64,000 nucleotides of DNA from Devosia salina (GTDB lineage: Bacteria > Pseudomonadota > Alphaproteobacteria > Rhizobiales > Devosiaceae), in contig NZ_CP080590.1 in assembly GCF_019504385.1 (NCBI RefSeq), forward strand, positions 910,001 through 974,000, read 5' to 3'. Each line of letters begins with the position of its first letter. Within the stretch, counting starts at the first letter, position 1. The notes beneath the pieces are model-generated. The model ran no database searches and was not told where the DNA came from. It saw only the letters and a list, made by a program, of their open reading frames with translations. Below, in pieces: positions 7,993 to 16,111 of the stretch. A program made the translations under genes and the position numbers.

Positions 7993-10368
7993 TCACGACC
8001 TCCTGGACCCTGACCGGCTGGCCGCAGCGACGATGGTTTCGGCGTCGAGGCCGAAATGGCGGTAGAGGTCATGCACGGTTCCGGTCTGCCCGAAATGCTC
8101 GACGCCCAAGGCAATCGTGCGGTGTCCCAACACGCTGCCCAGCCACCCCAGAGTGGCCGGATGGGCGTCGATCGCGGTGACAATTCCTGCCCCGCGCGGG
8201 ACCTCGGAAAGCAGGTTTTCTATATGGCTGACAGTGGTTTGGTCGCCATGGAGATGTCCGCGCTGGGCGGCCTGCCAGCCCGCGTTCAGCCGATCTGCCG
8301 AGGTCACCGCCAGCACGGCCACATTGCGCCGGTCGCCTCCGATGCGGCCCGCCGCCTCGATCGCTTCGATCGCCAGCACGCCCTGATAGGCAATCACCAC
8401 GTCGCATTCCGGCGTCGGCGGTTTCAACCAATAACCGCCACGAATAATATCGTTTATCGGCAAGGCTTTAGCGTCACGCGGCACCTGGTCGATCGTCCGA
8501 GTGGACAGCCTGAGATAGACCGACCCACCCGTCACATCGCGCGGCCAGTCGGCCAGATCCGGCCGCGCATCGCCCGAGCGCTGCATATAGTCAAAGGCCC
8601 AGTCCATGATGACCGACAATTCATCGGCAAAGGCCGGCTCGAAGCTCGCCAATCCGTCCTGCGACATGCCGATCAGCGGCGAGGCGATCGACTGGTGCGC
8701 GCCGCCTTCACCGGCCAGCGAAACGCCCGAGGGCGTGCCCACCAGCAGGAAGCGCGCATCCTGGTAGCAGGCATAGTTGAGGGCATCCAGGCCCCTGGAG
8801 ATGAACGGATCATAAAGGGTGCCGATGGGCAGGAGGCGCTCGCCGAAAAGGGAGTGCGAAAGCCCCGCGGCGCCCAGCATCAGCATGAGGTTCATCTCGG
8901 CAATCCCCAGTTCGAGATGCTGGCCCTCCGGCGTGAACCGCCATTTCTGCGTCGAGGGAATGGCCTCTTTCTGGAAAATGTCCACCATCTCCTTGCTGGC
9001 GAACAGGTTCCGCCGGTTCACCCAGGCCCCCAGATTGGTCGACACCGTCACGTCCGGTGACGTGGTGACGATCCGGCGGGCCATCTCGCTATCGGTCTTG
9101 GCGATCGCATCGAGAATGCGCCCGAAGGCGGCCTGGGTCGAGGTCGGGCCGGTGCCGATGAATTGCGGGCCGATGGTCGGCACGGCAGGCGAGGTCAGGC
9201 GACGCGAGGACTTGGTGTTGAAGGGAACTTTGTCGAGAAAGGCTTGCAGCGTTTCGGGTTGCTCCAGCCCTTCGAAGGGCTCCCATTCGTGACCCTCGCG
9301 GATGCCGTGGGCTTCACGCAATTGCTCGATCTGCGCGCTGGTCATCTGCCCGGCATGATTGTCCTTGTGACCGGCCAGCGGCGTGCCCCAGCCCTTGACT
9401 GTATAATTGATGAACACCGTCGGCTGCTCGCTATCGGCGTTCTCGAACTGATCGAGGAGGCTGGCGACGCAATGGCCGCCCAGATTGGCCATCAACGCGG
9501 CCAGTTCGTCGTCGCTGCGGCGAGAGAGCAGGGCAGAGACCTCGCCCTGATCGCCGATCTCGTCACTGAGCCGTTCGCGCCAGGCGGCGCCGCCACGGAA
9601 CATCAGCGCCGAATAGACCGCGTTGGGGCAGGCATCAATCCAGGCTTTCAGCCGGTCCCCGCCAGGCTCGGCAAAGGCGGCGCGCTGCAGGGCGCCATAT
9701 TTGAGCGTGACGACTTTCCAGCCAAAGGCCTTGAAGACGGATTCGATCCGATCATAGAGCCCTTCGCGGACCACGCCGTCGAGGCTCTGACGGTTGTAGT
9801 CGATGATCCACCAGCAATTCCTCAGGCCATGCTTCCAGCCTTCAAGCAGGCATTCATAGATATTGCCCTCGTCGAGTTCGGCATCGCCGGCCAGCGCGAT
9901 CATGCGGCCCTCTGAGCGATCCTTGCCGCCCCAGTCCTTGGCGCGCACATAGTCCTGGACCAGGGAAGCGAAGGCCGAGAAGGCAACGCCGAGACCCACC
10001 GAGCCGGTGGAGAAGTCGACGTCGTCGGTGTCCTTTGTGCGCGAAGGATAGGACTGGGCGCCGCCAAAGGCGCGGAAATCGACGAGCTTTTGCCGGGTCT
10101 GGCGACCCAGCAGATATTGGATGGCGTGGAAGGCCGGCGCCGCATGCGGCTTGACGGCAATCCGGTCCTCGGGCCTGAGCACACCGAAATAAAGGGTGGA
10201 GAGCATCGCCGCCATGGAGGCGGAACTGGCCTGGTGTCCGCCGACCTTAACGCCGTCGATATTGGGCCGGATATGGTTCGCATGGTGGACCATCCAGCTC
10301 GCCAGCCAGAGTGACTTTCTGGTCAGCGCCTCGATGGCTTGAACCCGTCCGATCCCCGCACTCGCCAT
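7993..10368 (-). CDS. Thiamine-diphosphate enzyme, AceE/transketolase-like (homodimeric E1 fold)
   Basis: A 791-residue cytoplasmic protein with the three-domain transketolase layout. The ThDP/Mg motif begins GDAELDEGN (about residue 170) and closes at NRQSLDG, closer to AceE (GDGEMDE...NLQRLDG) than to classical transketolase. The pyrimidine domain contains LELGIAEMNL with the catalytic-type Glu. The likely reaction is cleavage of a 2-oxo acid or ketol transfer; no E2 or E3 gene is nearby, so a pyruvate dehydrogenase role is not supported. The start at 10368 follows AGGAGAGG; a frame to 10410 lacks such a site. It is divergent from an Lrp-type gene and shares the ATATGTCTGACA motif with the transporter operon downstream. 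It could serve the catabolic route of that transporter's substrate. Confidence 0.75.
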   Translation of the reverse strand: MASAGIGRVQAIEALTRKSLWLASWMVHHANHIRPNIDGVKVGGHQASSASMAAMLSTLYFGVLRPEDRIAVKPHAAPAFHAIQYLLGRQTRQKLVDFRAFGGAQSYPSRTKDTDDVDFSTGSVGLGVAFSAFASLVQDYVRAKDWGGKDRSEGRMIALAGDAELDEGNIYECLLEGWKHGLRNCWWIIDYNRQSLDGVVREGLYDRIESVFKAFGWKVVTLKYGALQRAAFAEPGGDRLKAWIDACPNAVYSALMFRGGAAWRERLSDEIGDQGEVSALLSRRSDDELAALMANLGGHCVASLLDQFENADSEQPTVFINYTVKGWGTPLAGHKDNHAGQMTSAQIEQLREAHGIREGHEWEPFEGLEQPETLQAFLDKVPFNTKSSRRLTSPAVPTIGPQFIGTGPTSTQAAFGRILDAIAKTDSEMARRIVTTSPDVTVSTNLGAWVNRRNLFASKEMVDIFQKEAIPSTQKWRFTPEGQHLELGIAEMNLMLMLGAAGLSHSLFGERLLPIGTLYDPFISRGLDALNYACYQDARFLLVGTPSGVSLAGEGGAHQSIASPLIGMSQDGLASFEPAFADELSVIMDWAFDYMQRSGDARPDLADWPRDVTGGSVYLRLSTRTIDQVPRDAKALPINDIIRGGYWLKPPTPECDVVIAYQGVLAIEAIEAAGRIGGDRRNVAVLAVTSADRLNAGWQAAQRGHLHGDQTTVSHIENLLSEVPRGAGIVTAIDAHPATLGWLGSVLGHRTIALGVEHFGQTGTVHDLYRHFGLDAETIVAAASRSGSRRS

Positions 10369-10384
10369 ATCGCCTCTCCTCTCG

Positions 10385-10396
10385 ATATGTCTGACA
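10385..10396. promoter_or_regulatory. Candidate GntR operator, second copy of ATATGTCTGACA
   Basis: This is an exact repeat of the motif at 7931. It sits 16 bases upstream of the AceE-like start codon and so overlaps the place where its promoter or 5' leader must be. The divergent Lrp-type gene begins 75 bases away, so either regulator might act here. Two identical 12-mers upstream of two neighbouring transcription units argue against chance. Confidence 0.5.
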
Positions 10397-10470
10397 TTAA
10401 GGTTTGCCAAAGGGCGAAACTCACCTATTTTGGTCGATAAGTTGAACCAGAGCGCAGGATTTGCCCCGAA

Positions 10471-10959
10471 ATGTCACCAGAACAGGTGGAATCTGCCAAC
10501 GGCGCAATCGACCCGGTCGACAGGCGGATTCTGCGGGCGTTGCAGGAAGATGGCCGCATGACGGTCCAGGCACTGGCCGACAAGGTCGGGCTTTCCGCCT
10601 CGCCGTGCCTGCGACGTCTCCGGCAACTCGAGCGTGCCGGGATCATATCGGGCTATAGTGCCAATATCGAGCAGAAGGCCGTCGGCCTGCCGGTATCGGT
10701 CTTCATCTCCATCAAGCTGGAGCGGCAGCGTGCCGGCAATCTCGATGCCTTTGGCGCCGCGATCAGCCGTTGGCCCGAGGTGATGGAGTGCTATCTCATG
10801 ACGGGGCAGTTCGACTTCCTGCTGCGGGTCGTGTGCGCCGATCTCGAATCCTACGAGCATTTCCTGCGCGAGAAACTGACCCAACTCGAAGGCGTCGCCT
10901 CGATCGAGAGCAGCTTCTCGCTGGGTGCCGTGAAGTTCTCACGGGTCCTGCCACTCTAG
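10471..10959 (+). CDS. Lrp/AsnC-family transcriptional regulator
   Basis: A 162-residue protein of the usual Lrp length. The N-terminal winged helix starts near residue 14 (IDPVDRRILRALQEDGRM, then LSASPCLRRLRQLERAGII). A C-terminal RAM/AsnC ligand domain follows (VMECYLMTGQFDFLLRVV). Such proteins form octamers or dimers and respond to amino acids or related acids. It is divergent from the AceE-like gene with a 102-base shared promoter region, the standard arrangement for a local Lrp-type regulator. It converges on the DUF1028 gene, and the two stop codons share the palindrome CTAG. The ligand is not deducible. Confidence 0.88.
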   Translation: MSPEQVESANGAIDPVDRRILRALQEDGRMTVQALADKVGLSASPCLRRLRQLERAGIISGYSANIEQKAVGLPVSVFISIKLERQRAGNLDAFGAAISRWPEVMECYLMTGQFDFLLRVVCADLESYEHFLREKLTQLEGVASIESSFSLGAVKFSRVLPL

Positions 10960-11603
10960 AATCGGCCAGGAACCTTGCGGAAGAACTGCGCATAGTCACC
11001 AGATGTGACTTCCGAGTGCAGGGCGCGCAGCTCGGCCATGACGGCGTTCGACCAGTCTATCCTGAGATCAACCACGGGATAGCGTTCGCGATGAAACACC
11101 TTGATCGCAGCCGAGCCCACGCCGCGGCTGTCGCCGCCGGCAGCAGCGCCGGCCTCCATGGCCATCAGCAAGCGATCCGACAGATGGGCAAGTCCGCGCG
11201 CTTCCCGATAGGCGGACGCCATGGCCTCCAAGACCGCCTCGTTCGCAATCAGGTTGCCAGCAATTGCGAAGCCGTCTTCCAGCAGATGACCGGCAACCCC
11301 CTGGCACGAGGGGCCGGTCCACGCGGCTGTGGTGCCGGCCGCATCAATGATGATGAGCTGGCGCAGTTCGGGCGCGGGGTCCCGCGCCAAGGTCCCTTCG
11401 AGCGCTTCGAGCGCCCCGGCCCCGCCCGAAAGCAGGTCCAGTCCATCATAGGCGAGGTAGGGATTGGTCAGCGCTTGGGTGGCAATAGCCCCGACCCCGG
11501 CGGCGCCATGGGGTACCAGCGCGCCCACGACAGGGCCGGCCGTAGCCGTGGCTACGCCAAGCGCACCGGTATCAGGGTCGCGTGCCACGATGGAAAACGT
11601 CAT
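10956..11603 (-). CDS. DUF1028 family protein (Ntn-hydrolase-like fold)
   Basis: A 215-residue protein beginning MTFSIVARDPDTGALGVATA, the hallmark start of DUF1028. Members adopt an Ntn-hydrolase-like fold and are often found beside peptide or amine transport genes; their chemistry is not settled. The start at 11603 has AAGGA seven bases upstream. Other visible blocks are VGAIATQALTNPYLAYDGLDLL, given here only as a landmark, and the conserved glycine-rich middle. It is divergent from a peptide-type ABC operon and shares with it a 131-base region carrying two matching inverted repeats, so the two are probably co-regulated. I infer that it hydrolyses or modifies the imported compound. Confidence 0.8.
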   Translation of the reverse strand: MTFSIVARDPDTGALGVATATAGPVVGALVPHGAAGVGAIATQALTNPYLAYDGLDLLSGGAGALEALEGTLARDPAPELRQLIIIDAAGTTAAWTGPSCQGVAGHLLEDGFAIAGNLIANEAVLEAMASAYREARGLAHLSDRLLMAMEAGAAAGGDSRGVGSAAIKVFHRERYPVVDLRIDWSNAVMAELRALHSEVTSGDYAQFFRKVPGRF

Positions 11604-11620
11604 AGGAGCGTCCTTTCGCG

Positions 11621-11667
11621 AATTTATTAGCATAAATTGACGAGCAGGCAAATTTATGATGATAAAT
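11621..11667. promoter_or_regulatory. Twin operators ATTTAT-N4-ATAAAT between the DUF1028 and ABC genes
   Basis: Site 1 is ATTTAT-TAGC-ATAAAT (11622-11637, extended to AATTTAT/ATAAATT). Site 2 is ATTTAT-GATG-ATAAAT (11652-11667). The centres are 30 bp apart, close to three helical turns, so a regulator could bind both on one face. They sit between two divergent genes, and the same operon ends with a FadR-type GntR gene, the most likely binder. AT-rich dyads also occur in promoters, so binding remains inferred. Confidence 0.6.
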
Positions 11668-11734
11668 AATGCATGGCACTTGTCTCATGGCGTGGCCAGA
11701 GGGGCAAGGCACAGGGAATGCAAGGAGAAAGCTC

Positions 11735-13300
11735 ATGAATCGCAAATGGATGGGGCTCGCGCCCCTGATGGTCGCGACTGCTTTGGCATTGGTCGCCCCG
11801 GCCAGCGCGCAGACGCCACCCAATGTGCTGGTGGTCGGCCAGATCGCCGAGCCGGCGTCGCTCGACCCGCACGTCTCGACGGCGGCCAACGACTTCCGCA
11901 TTGCCATGAACATTTATGATGGCCTGGTGCGCAACAAGCAGGGCACGCTTGAGATTGAGCCGGCCCTCGCCACTGACTGGACCATTTCGGACGATGGCCT
12001 GGAATACACCTTCAACCTGCGCGAAGGCGTGACCTTCCATGACGGTTCGCCCTTCAATGCCGAAGCGGTGAAGTTCAACTTCGACCGCATGCTGGATGAA
12101 AACCATCCCTTCGCCGATACCGGCCCGTTCCCGCTCGCCTTCTTCTTCTCGTCGGTGGAGAATGTCGAAGTCGTGGATGACCTGACCGTCAAGTTCACGC
12201 TCAACGAGCCTTTCGCACCCTTCATGTCGAACCTGGCATCGGCGACGGGATTGATCGTTTCCCCTGCCGCGGTCGAGAAATATGGCGCCGATTATGGCCG
12301 CCATCCTGTCGGTACCGGCCCGTTCAAATTCGAGGAATGGCAATCCAATACCAGCGTTGTCACCTCGCGCAACGATGACTATTGGGACGGCGCTCCGTCG
12401 CTCGAGGCGGTCATCTACCGCCCGATCACCGACGCCAATACCCGTGTGGCCGAAATGCTGTCCGGCGGCATTGACGTGCTGCTCGAAACCCCGCCCGACA
12501 ATGTCGCCCAGTTCCGTGACGACGCCAATTTCGAGGTTGTCGAGGCCGTTGGCCCGCATGTCTGGTACGTCATGCTCAACGCCAAGGAAGGCCCCTTTGC
12601 CGATGTGCGCGTGCGCCAGGCGGTGAACTATGCGGTCAACAAGGAAAGCCTGGTCAACGATGTGCTGCAGGGCACTGCCGAAGTGTCTGCTGGCCCGATC
12701 CCGCCAGCCTTCAACTGGGCCTACAACGAAGACGTCGATCCCTATCCCTATGATCCGGAAATGGCCAAGAAGCTCCTGGCCGAAGCCGGCGCTGAAGGTG
12801 CCTCGCTGACCTTCTATGTCACCGAAGGCGGCTCGGGCATGCTCGACCCGGTCCCCATGGGGACAGCCATTCAGGCCGACCTCGCAGCGGTGGGCCTGGA
12901 CGTCGAGATTGAAACCTATGAGTGGAATACCTTCCTGTCGGAGGTGAACCCGGGTCTCGAGGGCAAGGCCGACATGGCCGAAATGGCGTGGATGACCTCG
13001 GATCCGGACACGCTGCCCTTCCTCACCCTGCGCACCGCGGCCTGGCCGGAGGATGGCGGGTTCAATTCGTCCTATTATTCGAACCCCGAGGTGGATGACC
13101 TGCTCGACCAGGCCCGGGTCTCGACCGATCCGGACGAGCGCGCCGACCTCTACAAACAGGTGCAGGAAATCGCCCATGAGGACGCGCCCTGGCTTTTTGT
13201 CGCCAACTGGAAACAGAATGCCGTGGTCACCGACGCAGTGGAAGATTTTCAGCTGCAGCCAGACTTCTCGCTGGTTCTGCGGGACGTGAGCAAGCAATAG
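11735..13300 (+). CDS. Periplasmic substrate-binding protein, family 5 (second system)
   Basis: A 521-residue receptor with a Sec signal peptide (MNRKWMGLAPLMVATALALV, cleavage after ASA-QTP). The family 5 pattern is clear: VGQIAEPASLDPHVSTAAND near the mature start, LREGVTFHDGSPFNAEAVKF, VRQAVNYAVNKESL, and a late LTLRTAAWPEDGG block. AAGGAG lies eight bases before the chosen ATG; an earlier ATG in frame lacks a site and would spoil the signal peptide. It is the first gene of a six-step rightward operon. The mature start resembles glutathione or dipeptide receptors, but the ligand is uncertain. Confidence 0.9.
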   Translation: MNRKWMGLAPLMVATALALVAPASAQTPPNVLVVGQIAEPASLDPHVSTAANDFRIAMNIYDGLVRNKQGTLEIEPALATDWTISDDGLEYTFNLREGVTFHDGSPFNAEAVKFNFDRMLDENHPFADTGPFPLAFFFSSVENVEVVDDLTVKFTLNEPFAPFMSNLASATGLIVSPAAVEKYGADYGRHPVGTGPFKFEEWQSNTSVVTSRNDDYWDGAPSLEAVIYRPITDANTRVAEMLSGGIDVLLETPPDNVAQFRDDANFEVVEAVGPHVWYVMLNAKEGPFADVRVRQAVNYAVNKESLVNDVLQGTAEVSAGPIPPAFNWAYNEDVDPYPYDPEMAKKLLAEAGAEGASLTFYVTEGGSGMLDPVPMGTAIQADLAAVGLDVEIETYEWNTFLSEVNPGLEGKADMAEMAWMTSDPDTLPFLTLRTAAWPEDGGFNSSYYSNPEVDDLLDQARVSTDPDERADLYKQVQEIAHEDAPWLFVANWKQNAVVTDAVEDFQLQPDFSLVLRDVSKQ

Positions 13301-13309
13301 GCTGAAGGT

Positions 13310-13351
13310 CCCCTCATCCGTCACGGCTGCAGCCAAAGGGCGGATGAGGGG
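13310..13351 (+). terminator. Hairpin after the second binding-protein gene
   Basis: An 11-bp perfect stem, CCCCTCATCCG with CGGATGAGGGG, encloses a 20-base loop that itself holds GGCTGCAGCC. It starts 10 bases after the receptor stop codon and ends 31 bases before the permease start. It lacks a T-run, so a processing or stabilising role is more likely than full termination. Confidence 0.6.
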
Positions 13352-13382
13352 TGCCCGCCACGAGCCAGAGGAGGGACCAGAC

Positions 13383-14330
13383 ATGACCGCCTATATTGGC
13401 AAGCGCCTTCTGGCCGCCATCCCGGTGATCCTGGGGCTCTCCATCATTGTCTTTCTGGTGATGAAACTCATCCCCGGCGATCCGGCGCAGGCCCTGCTGG
13501 GCTCCTATGCAACGCCGGAAAATGTCGAGCGGATCAACCGCGCCCTCGGGCTCGATCGCTCCTGGCCCGAACAATATGTGATCTGGATCGGCAATCTCCT
13601 CCAGGGCGATTTTGGCCGCTCCTACATCCTCAATCGGCCCGTCATCGATGAGGTGCTGGAGCGTTTCAGCGCCACGCTGATCCTTGCCGGAGCATCACTG
13701 GTTATCTGCTCGGTGCTCGGCATCCTGGCAGGCATTGTCTCGGCGGTGCGCCAGTTCGGCTGGACCGACCGCATTGTCACCTTCTTCGTGCTGATCGGCA
13801 TATCCATGCCAGCCTTCTTCCTGGGGCTGGTTTTCATCCTGTTCTTTGCCGTTGAATGGCGGCTGCTGCCGGCCTCGGGCATGTATGCCGTCTATGGTGG
13901 CGGCGACCTGCCGGACCTGCTGCGTCACCTGATCCTCCCTGCGGGAACGCTGGCCATCGTTGCCACCGGGGTTGTGGCGAGATTGACTCGGGCCGCCATG
14001 CTCGAAGTGCTCAGGCAGGACTTCATCCGCACCGCCCGTGCCAAGGGTCTTACTGAAAACGTGGTGATCTATCGCCACGCCTTCCGCGCCGCGCTCGTCT
14101 CCATCATCCCGGTGCTGGGCATCCAGGCCGGGTTCGTGCTGGGCGGCGCGGTCTATATCGAGACCGTGTTCCAGTGGCCGGGGCTGGGGCAGATGCTGGT
14201 CAAGGCCGTCTCAACCCGTGACCTGCTGCTGGTGCAGGGTGGGGTGCTCGTTGCCGCGACCGTCTATGTGCTCGTCAATCTTCTGGCCGACGTCGCCCAG
14301 GCCATGCTCGATCCGAGGCTCAAGGCATGA
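13383..14330 (+). CDS. Peptide-type ABC transporter permease, OppB/DppB family (second system)
   Basis: A 315-residue inner-membrane protein beginning MTAYIGKRLLAAIPVILGLS. It has the usual periplasmic loop after helix 1 (LIPGDPAQALLG) and the EAA loop near LRQDFIRTARAKGLTE. About six membrane spans are visible. The start follows GAGGAGGG by six bases. Its stop overlaps the next start as ATGA, showing coupling to the fused permease-ATPase. It forms half of the channel. Confidence 0.92.
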   Translation: MTAYIGKRLLAAIPVILGLSIIVFLVMKLIPGDPAQALLGSYATPENVERINRALGLDRSWPEQYVIWIGNLLQGDFGRSYILNRPVIDEVLERFSATLILAGASLVICSVLGILAGIVSAVRQFGWTDRIVTFFVLIGISMPAFFLGLVFILFFAVEWRLLPASGMYAVYGGGDLPDLLRHLILPAGTLAIVATGVVARLTRAAMLEVLRQDFIRTARAKGLTENVVIYRHAFRAALVSIIPVLGIQAGFVLGGAVYIETVFQWPGLGQMLVKAVSTRDLLLVQGGVLVAATVYVLVNLLADVAQAMLDPRLKA

Positions 14331-16111
14331 CCGAGATGGCCCTTACCACTCCCGCACCCCGCAAGCGGCGCAGCAACTGGCAATTGCTGATGGCCAACAG
14401 GCTCGCAGCCGTGGGCCTCTTCCTCTTTGCCTTCATCGTTGTGCTGGCGGTGCTCGCGCCAATTCTGCCGCTGCCCAATCCGGACATCACGGACCAGCCC
14501 AACCGGCTGCTGCCGCCCCTGAGCCAGGGGCATTGGCTGGGCACCGATCATCTGGGGCGTGACATCCTCTCGCGGCTGATCTGGGGCACGCAGGTGTCGC
14601 TGCTGGTCGGCATCAGCGCCACAGCACTGGCGGCCATTTTTGGCTCGCTGATCGGTCTGGTCGCCGGCTATGCGCGGGGCGCCACCGACAGCGTCTTGAT
14701 GCGCTTTGTCGATATGCTCATGGCCTTTCCCTATATCCTGCTGGCGATTGCCATCGTCGCAGCGCTGGGGCCGGGCCTGCTCAATGCGCTCTACGCCATC
14801 GCCATCGTCAATATCCCCTTCTTTGCCCGCAATATCAGGGGTGTCACCGTCTCGATACGCAGTCGCGAATTCGTCGATGCGGCGCGGTTGTCGGGCAAGG
14901 GGCACGTGGCGGTGCTGTTCACCGAGGTCCTGCCCAATGTGCTGCCGGTGATCGTCATCACCATGTCCACGACCGTGGGCTGGATGATCCTCGAAACGGC
15001 AGGCCTCAGCTTTCTCGGGCTGGGCGCGCAGCCGCCGACCTCCGATCTCGGCTCGATGCTGGGGCAGGCGCGGGCACAATTGTTCACCGCGCCCCATGCC
15101 TCGATCATTCCGGGCATCATGATCTTCGTCCTTGTCATGTCCATCAACCTGCTCGGCGACGGCATCCGCGACGTGCTCGATCCGCGCCTGCGCTCGGGGG
15201 CCCTCAACCGGCCTATGCCGATCACGAAAATCGAACGCAAGACCCAGCCGCCGGCGAAGATGGAAAACTCCCCGGCACTGGTGGTCGAGAACCTATCCAC
15301 CGGCTTCGATACCGGTGACAGCATCACTCCGGCGGTGCGCGATATCAGCTTCCGGCTCGACAAGGGCGAATGCCTGGGGCTGATCGGGGAGAGCGGATCG
15401 GGCAAGTCGGTGACGGCGCTTTCGCTGATGGGCCTTGTGGCCTCACCGCCAGGCGTGATCACTGGCGGCGGGGTCTATGTGGGAGGCCAGGAAGTGCTGT
15501 GCTTGCCCGAGCAGCAATTGATCGGTCTGCGCGGCGCTCGCGTCGCCTACGTCTTCCAGGACCCGCTGACGACGCTGCACCCGCTCTTTCCGGTGGGCGA
15601 ACAGATCGCCGAGGCCGTCCTCGCGCACAAGCCTCTTGGCAAGCAGGCGGCGCTGGCGCGTGCGATGGAACTGATGGATACCGTCGGCATCCGCGATGCC
15701 TCGAGCCGCATCAAGGCCTATCCCCACGAGCTTTCCGGTGGTCAACGTCAACGGATCGGCATCGCCATGGCGCTGGCCAATGATCCCGACATCATCATTG
15801 CCGACGAACCGACCACCGCACTCGATGTGACGGTACAGGCGCGCATCCTCGAACTGCTGCACGACCTTCGGCGGCAGCGAGGCCTGGCGCTGCTGCTCAT
15901 CACCCACGATTTCGGGGTCGTCGCTCAGGTCTGCGACCGCGTCGCGGTCATGAAGGACGGCCTCATCGTCGAGCAGGGCGAAACCGGCGCGGTGCTGCGC
16001 AATCCTCAGCACGACTATACGCGCCGCCTGATCGCCTGCGTGCCGGAACTGGGCGAGGGACATGCGTTCCTCGACCGCGTCCAGCCACTTTTCGAAAGGG
16101 CGGGGGCATGA
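14327..16111 (+). CDS. Permease-ATPase fusion (OppC fused to OppD)
   Basis: A single 594-residue protein in which an OppC-type permease (about residues 1-295, six membrane helices, LGTDHLGRDILSRLIWG after helix 1) runs directly into a complete ABC ATPase (about 315-594). Walker A GESGSGKS lies near 352, signature LSGGQRQRIG near 468 and Walker B IIIADEPTTALD near 488. The join is a charged linker (ITKIERKTQPPAKMENS). No frameshift or stop separates the halves, so the fusion appears genuine; such fusions are known in this family. It overlaps both neighbours by ATGA and needs the next gene for its second ATPase. Confidence 0.92.
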   Translation: MTEMALTTPAPRKRRSNWQLLMANRLAAVGLFLFAFIVVLAVLAPILPLPNPDITDQPNRLLPPLSQGHWLGTDHLGRDILSRLIWGTQVSLLVGISATALAAIFGSLIGLVAGYARGATDSVLMRFVDMLMAFPYILLAIAIVAALGPGLLNALYAIAIVNIPFFARNIRGVTVSIRSREFVDAARLSGKGHVAVLFTEVLPNVLPVIVITMSTTVGWMILETAGLSFLGLGAQPPTSDLGSMLGQARAQLFTAPHASIIPGIMIFVLVMSINLLGDGIRDVLDPRLRSGALNRPMPITKIERKTQPPAKMENSPALVVENLSTGFDTGDSITPAVRDISFRLDKGECLGLIGESGSGKSVTALSLMGLVASPPGVITGGGVYVGGQEVLCLPEQQLIGLRGARVAYVFQDPLTTLHPLFPVGEQIAEAVLAHKPLGKQAALARAMELMDTVGIRDASSRIKAYPHELSGGQRQRIGIAMALANDPDIIIADEPTTALDVTVQARILELLHDLRRQRGLALLLITHDFGVVAQVCDRVAVMKDGLIVEQGETGAVLRNPQHDYTRRLIACVPELGEGHAFLDRVQPLFERAGA

